Below are positions 63,602-64,000 of a stretch of 64,000 bases of DNA, in pieces. Position 1 is the first letter of the stretch; each line of letters begins with the position of its first letter. Source of the stretch: Cohaesibacter sp. ES.047 (GTDB lineage Bacteria; Pseudomonadota; Alphaproteobacteria; Rhizobiales; Cohaesibacteraceae). The stretch is taken from the NCBI RefSeq assembly GCF_900215505.1, contig NZ_LT907844.1, positions 186,001 through 250,000 on the forward strand, in the 5' to 3' direction. The notes beneath the pieces were generated by a model, which saw only the letters and a program-made list of their open reading frames with translations, was not told the DNA's origin and made no database searches. The position numbers and the translations under genes are program-made.

Positions 63602-64000
63602 CAGAATTTTGTGCCCTGGCGCATTAATTACGCCATTGGGAAACGATCTTCGAACATTATGGCGAATTGGCTTTTCATTGAGTGCCATTCGCGCACGGAG
63701 CGTTTCCATTCCACAGAAGTAGCATTCAGGGCGAGATAAATCAATTTCGCAGCTGCCTCGTCACTGGGGAAATGCCCGCGGGAGCGAACGGCCCGGCGGA
63801 TTTTCGAGTTCAGTGCTTCAATGGCGTTCGTGGTGTAGATCAGCCTGCGCACTTGGGGCGGATAGTCAAGGAACGGGATCACCTCGTTCCAAGTCCGGCG
63901 CCAACTCGGCGCGATTGCCGGGTATTTGGCGGCAAGGTCGCTGTTTTCGAACTCCGCCAGCGCAGTCTCCGCGGCTGCTGCGTCCACAGCGGTGTAGACA
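63602..64000 (-). mobile_element. IS256-family element, right end present, continues past the window
   Basis: The element end lies near 63602, where the IS110 coding similarity stops. Its transposase gene lies on the minus strand and runs off the window. Confidence 0.7.
63628..64000 (-). CDS. IS256-family (mutator-type) transposase, C-terminal part
   Basis: The C-terminal about 120 residues of an IS256 transposase: FENSDLAAKYPAIAPSWRRTWNEVIPFLDYPPQVRRLIYTTNAIEALNSKIRRAVRSRGHFPSDEAAAKLIYLALN, with the conserved YTTNAIEALNSKIRR block and its catalytic Glu. An internal Met at 63987 is not the true start; the frame is open to the window edge. The C-terminus is intact. Confidence 0.92.
   Translation of the reverse strand, partial: VYTAVDAAAAETALAEFENSDLAAKYPAIAPSWRRTWNEVIPFLDYPPQVRRLIYTTNAIEALNSKIRRAVRSRGHFPSDEAAAKLIYLALNATSVEWKRSVREWHSMKSQFAIMFEDRFPMA

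Noticed and set aside
63602-63739. Coding continuation of the IS110 transposase frame
   Set aside because: The frame runs into the end of an IS256 element on the opposite strand; the residues after IVAM do not resemble IS110 proteins.

Overview
The window looks like chromosome from a marine-type alphaproteobacterium, most likely Hyphomicrobiales (Rhizobiales). This rests on protein character (OxyR, MntR, DUF2161 and Ugp proteins of the rhizobial type, alphaproteobacterial purine genes, TRAP transporters) and on the Na+-linked systems (a Na+-pumping decarboxylase and an Na+-dependent NSS transporter). A genus such as Cohaesibacter is only a guess. No rRNA, tRNA, CRISPR array or prophage was seen.

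Layout. 1-1.6 kb: end of a Na+-translocating acyl-CoA/oxo-acid decarboxylase operon (biotin carrier and beta subunit). 2-7 kb: a lipoprotein L,D-transpeptidase, divergent katG/oxyR, and a VIT-family metal transporter. 7-11.8 kb: a thiamine salvage operon thiM-thiE-thiD-thiY-thiZ-thiX behind a TPP riboswitch. 12-18.7 kb: a glycerol-3-phosphate type uptake operon, ugpB-ugpA-ugpE-ugpC plus an EEP-family phosphodiesterase-like gene, with a divergent LacI regulator. 18.8-25.3 kb: amino-acid dehydratase, inositol-phosphatase-like and HAD enzymes, the mntR/mntH pair with MntR-type operators, DUF2161 and a NifX-like protein. 25.3-27.5 kb: galT-galK. 27.8-39.4 kb: a glucuronide/glucuronate cluster: beta-glucuronidase, GntR regulator, mannonate dehydratase, a TRAP transporter split over two divergent units, a GH31 glycosidase and glucuronate isomerase. 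39.6-46.8 kb: a secreted DUF1176-like protein, an acyltransferase, an NSS transporter, and an MFS/DeoR/Gfo-Idh locus with a strict 10-bp TGCA repeat. 46.8-61.5 kb: purine catabolism from xanthine to glyoxylate and on to malate (xdhABC, purine permease, puuD, uraH, puuE-uraD fusion, allA, allE, glcB), with a LysR regulator. 61.6-64 kb: an insertion-sequence nest (IS30, then IS66 broken by IS110 broken by IS256) that runs off the window end.

How the genes work together. The glucuronate genes supply hydrolysis of glucuronides, uptake, isomerisation (UxaC) and dehydration (UxuA); fructuronate reductase and the KDG steps are not in the window. Two palindromes sharing the core TTGGTYGACCAA sit 53 bp apart between the divergent TRAP genes and probably bind the GntR protein. 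The purine genes cover every step except allantoate to ureidoglycine (no allC-like gene seen), and malate synthase G consumes the glyoxylate produced. In both the ugp and the dctP units the binding-protein gene is followed by a strong hairpin before the next gene, an arrangement commonly linked to raised binding-protein expression.

The observations I would follow up first are the TGCA decamer array at 45601-45650, the paired uronate operators at 32958-33022, the EEP protein in the UgpQ position, the perfect palindromes between uraH and puuE, and the IS nest. I did not find a clearly new multigene system; the novelty is mostly in regulatory sites and gene arrangement.
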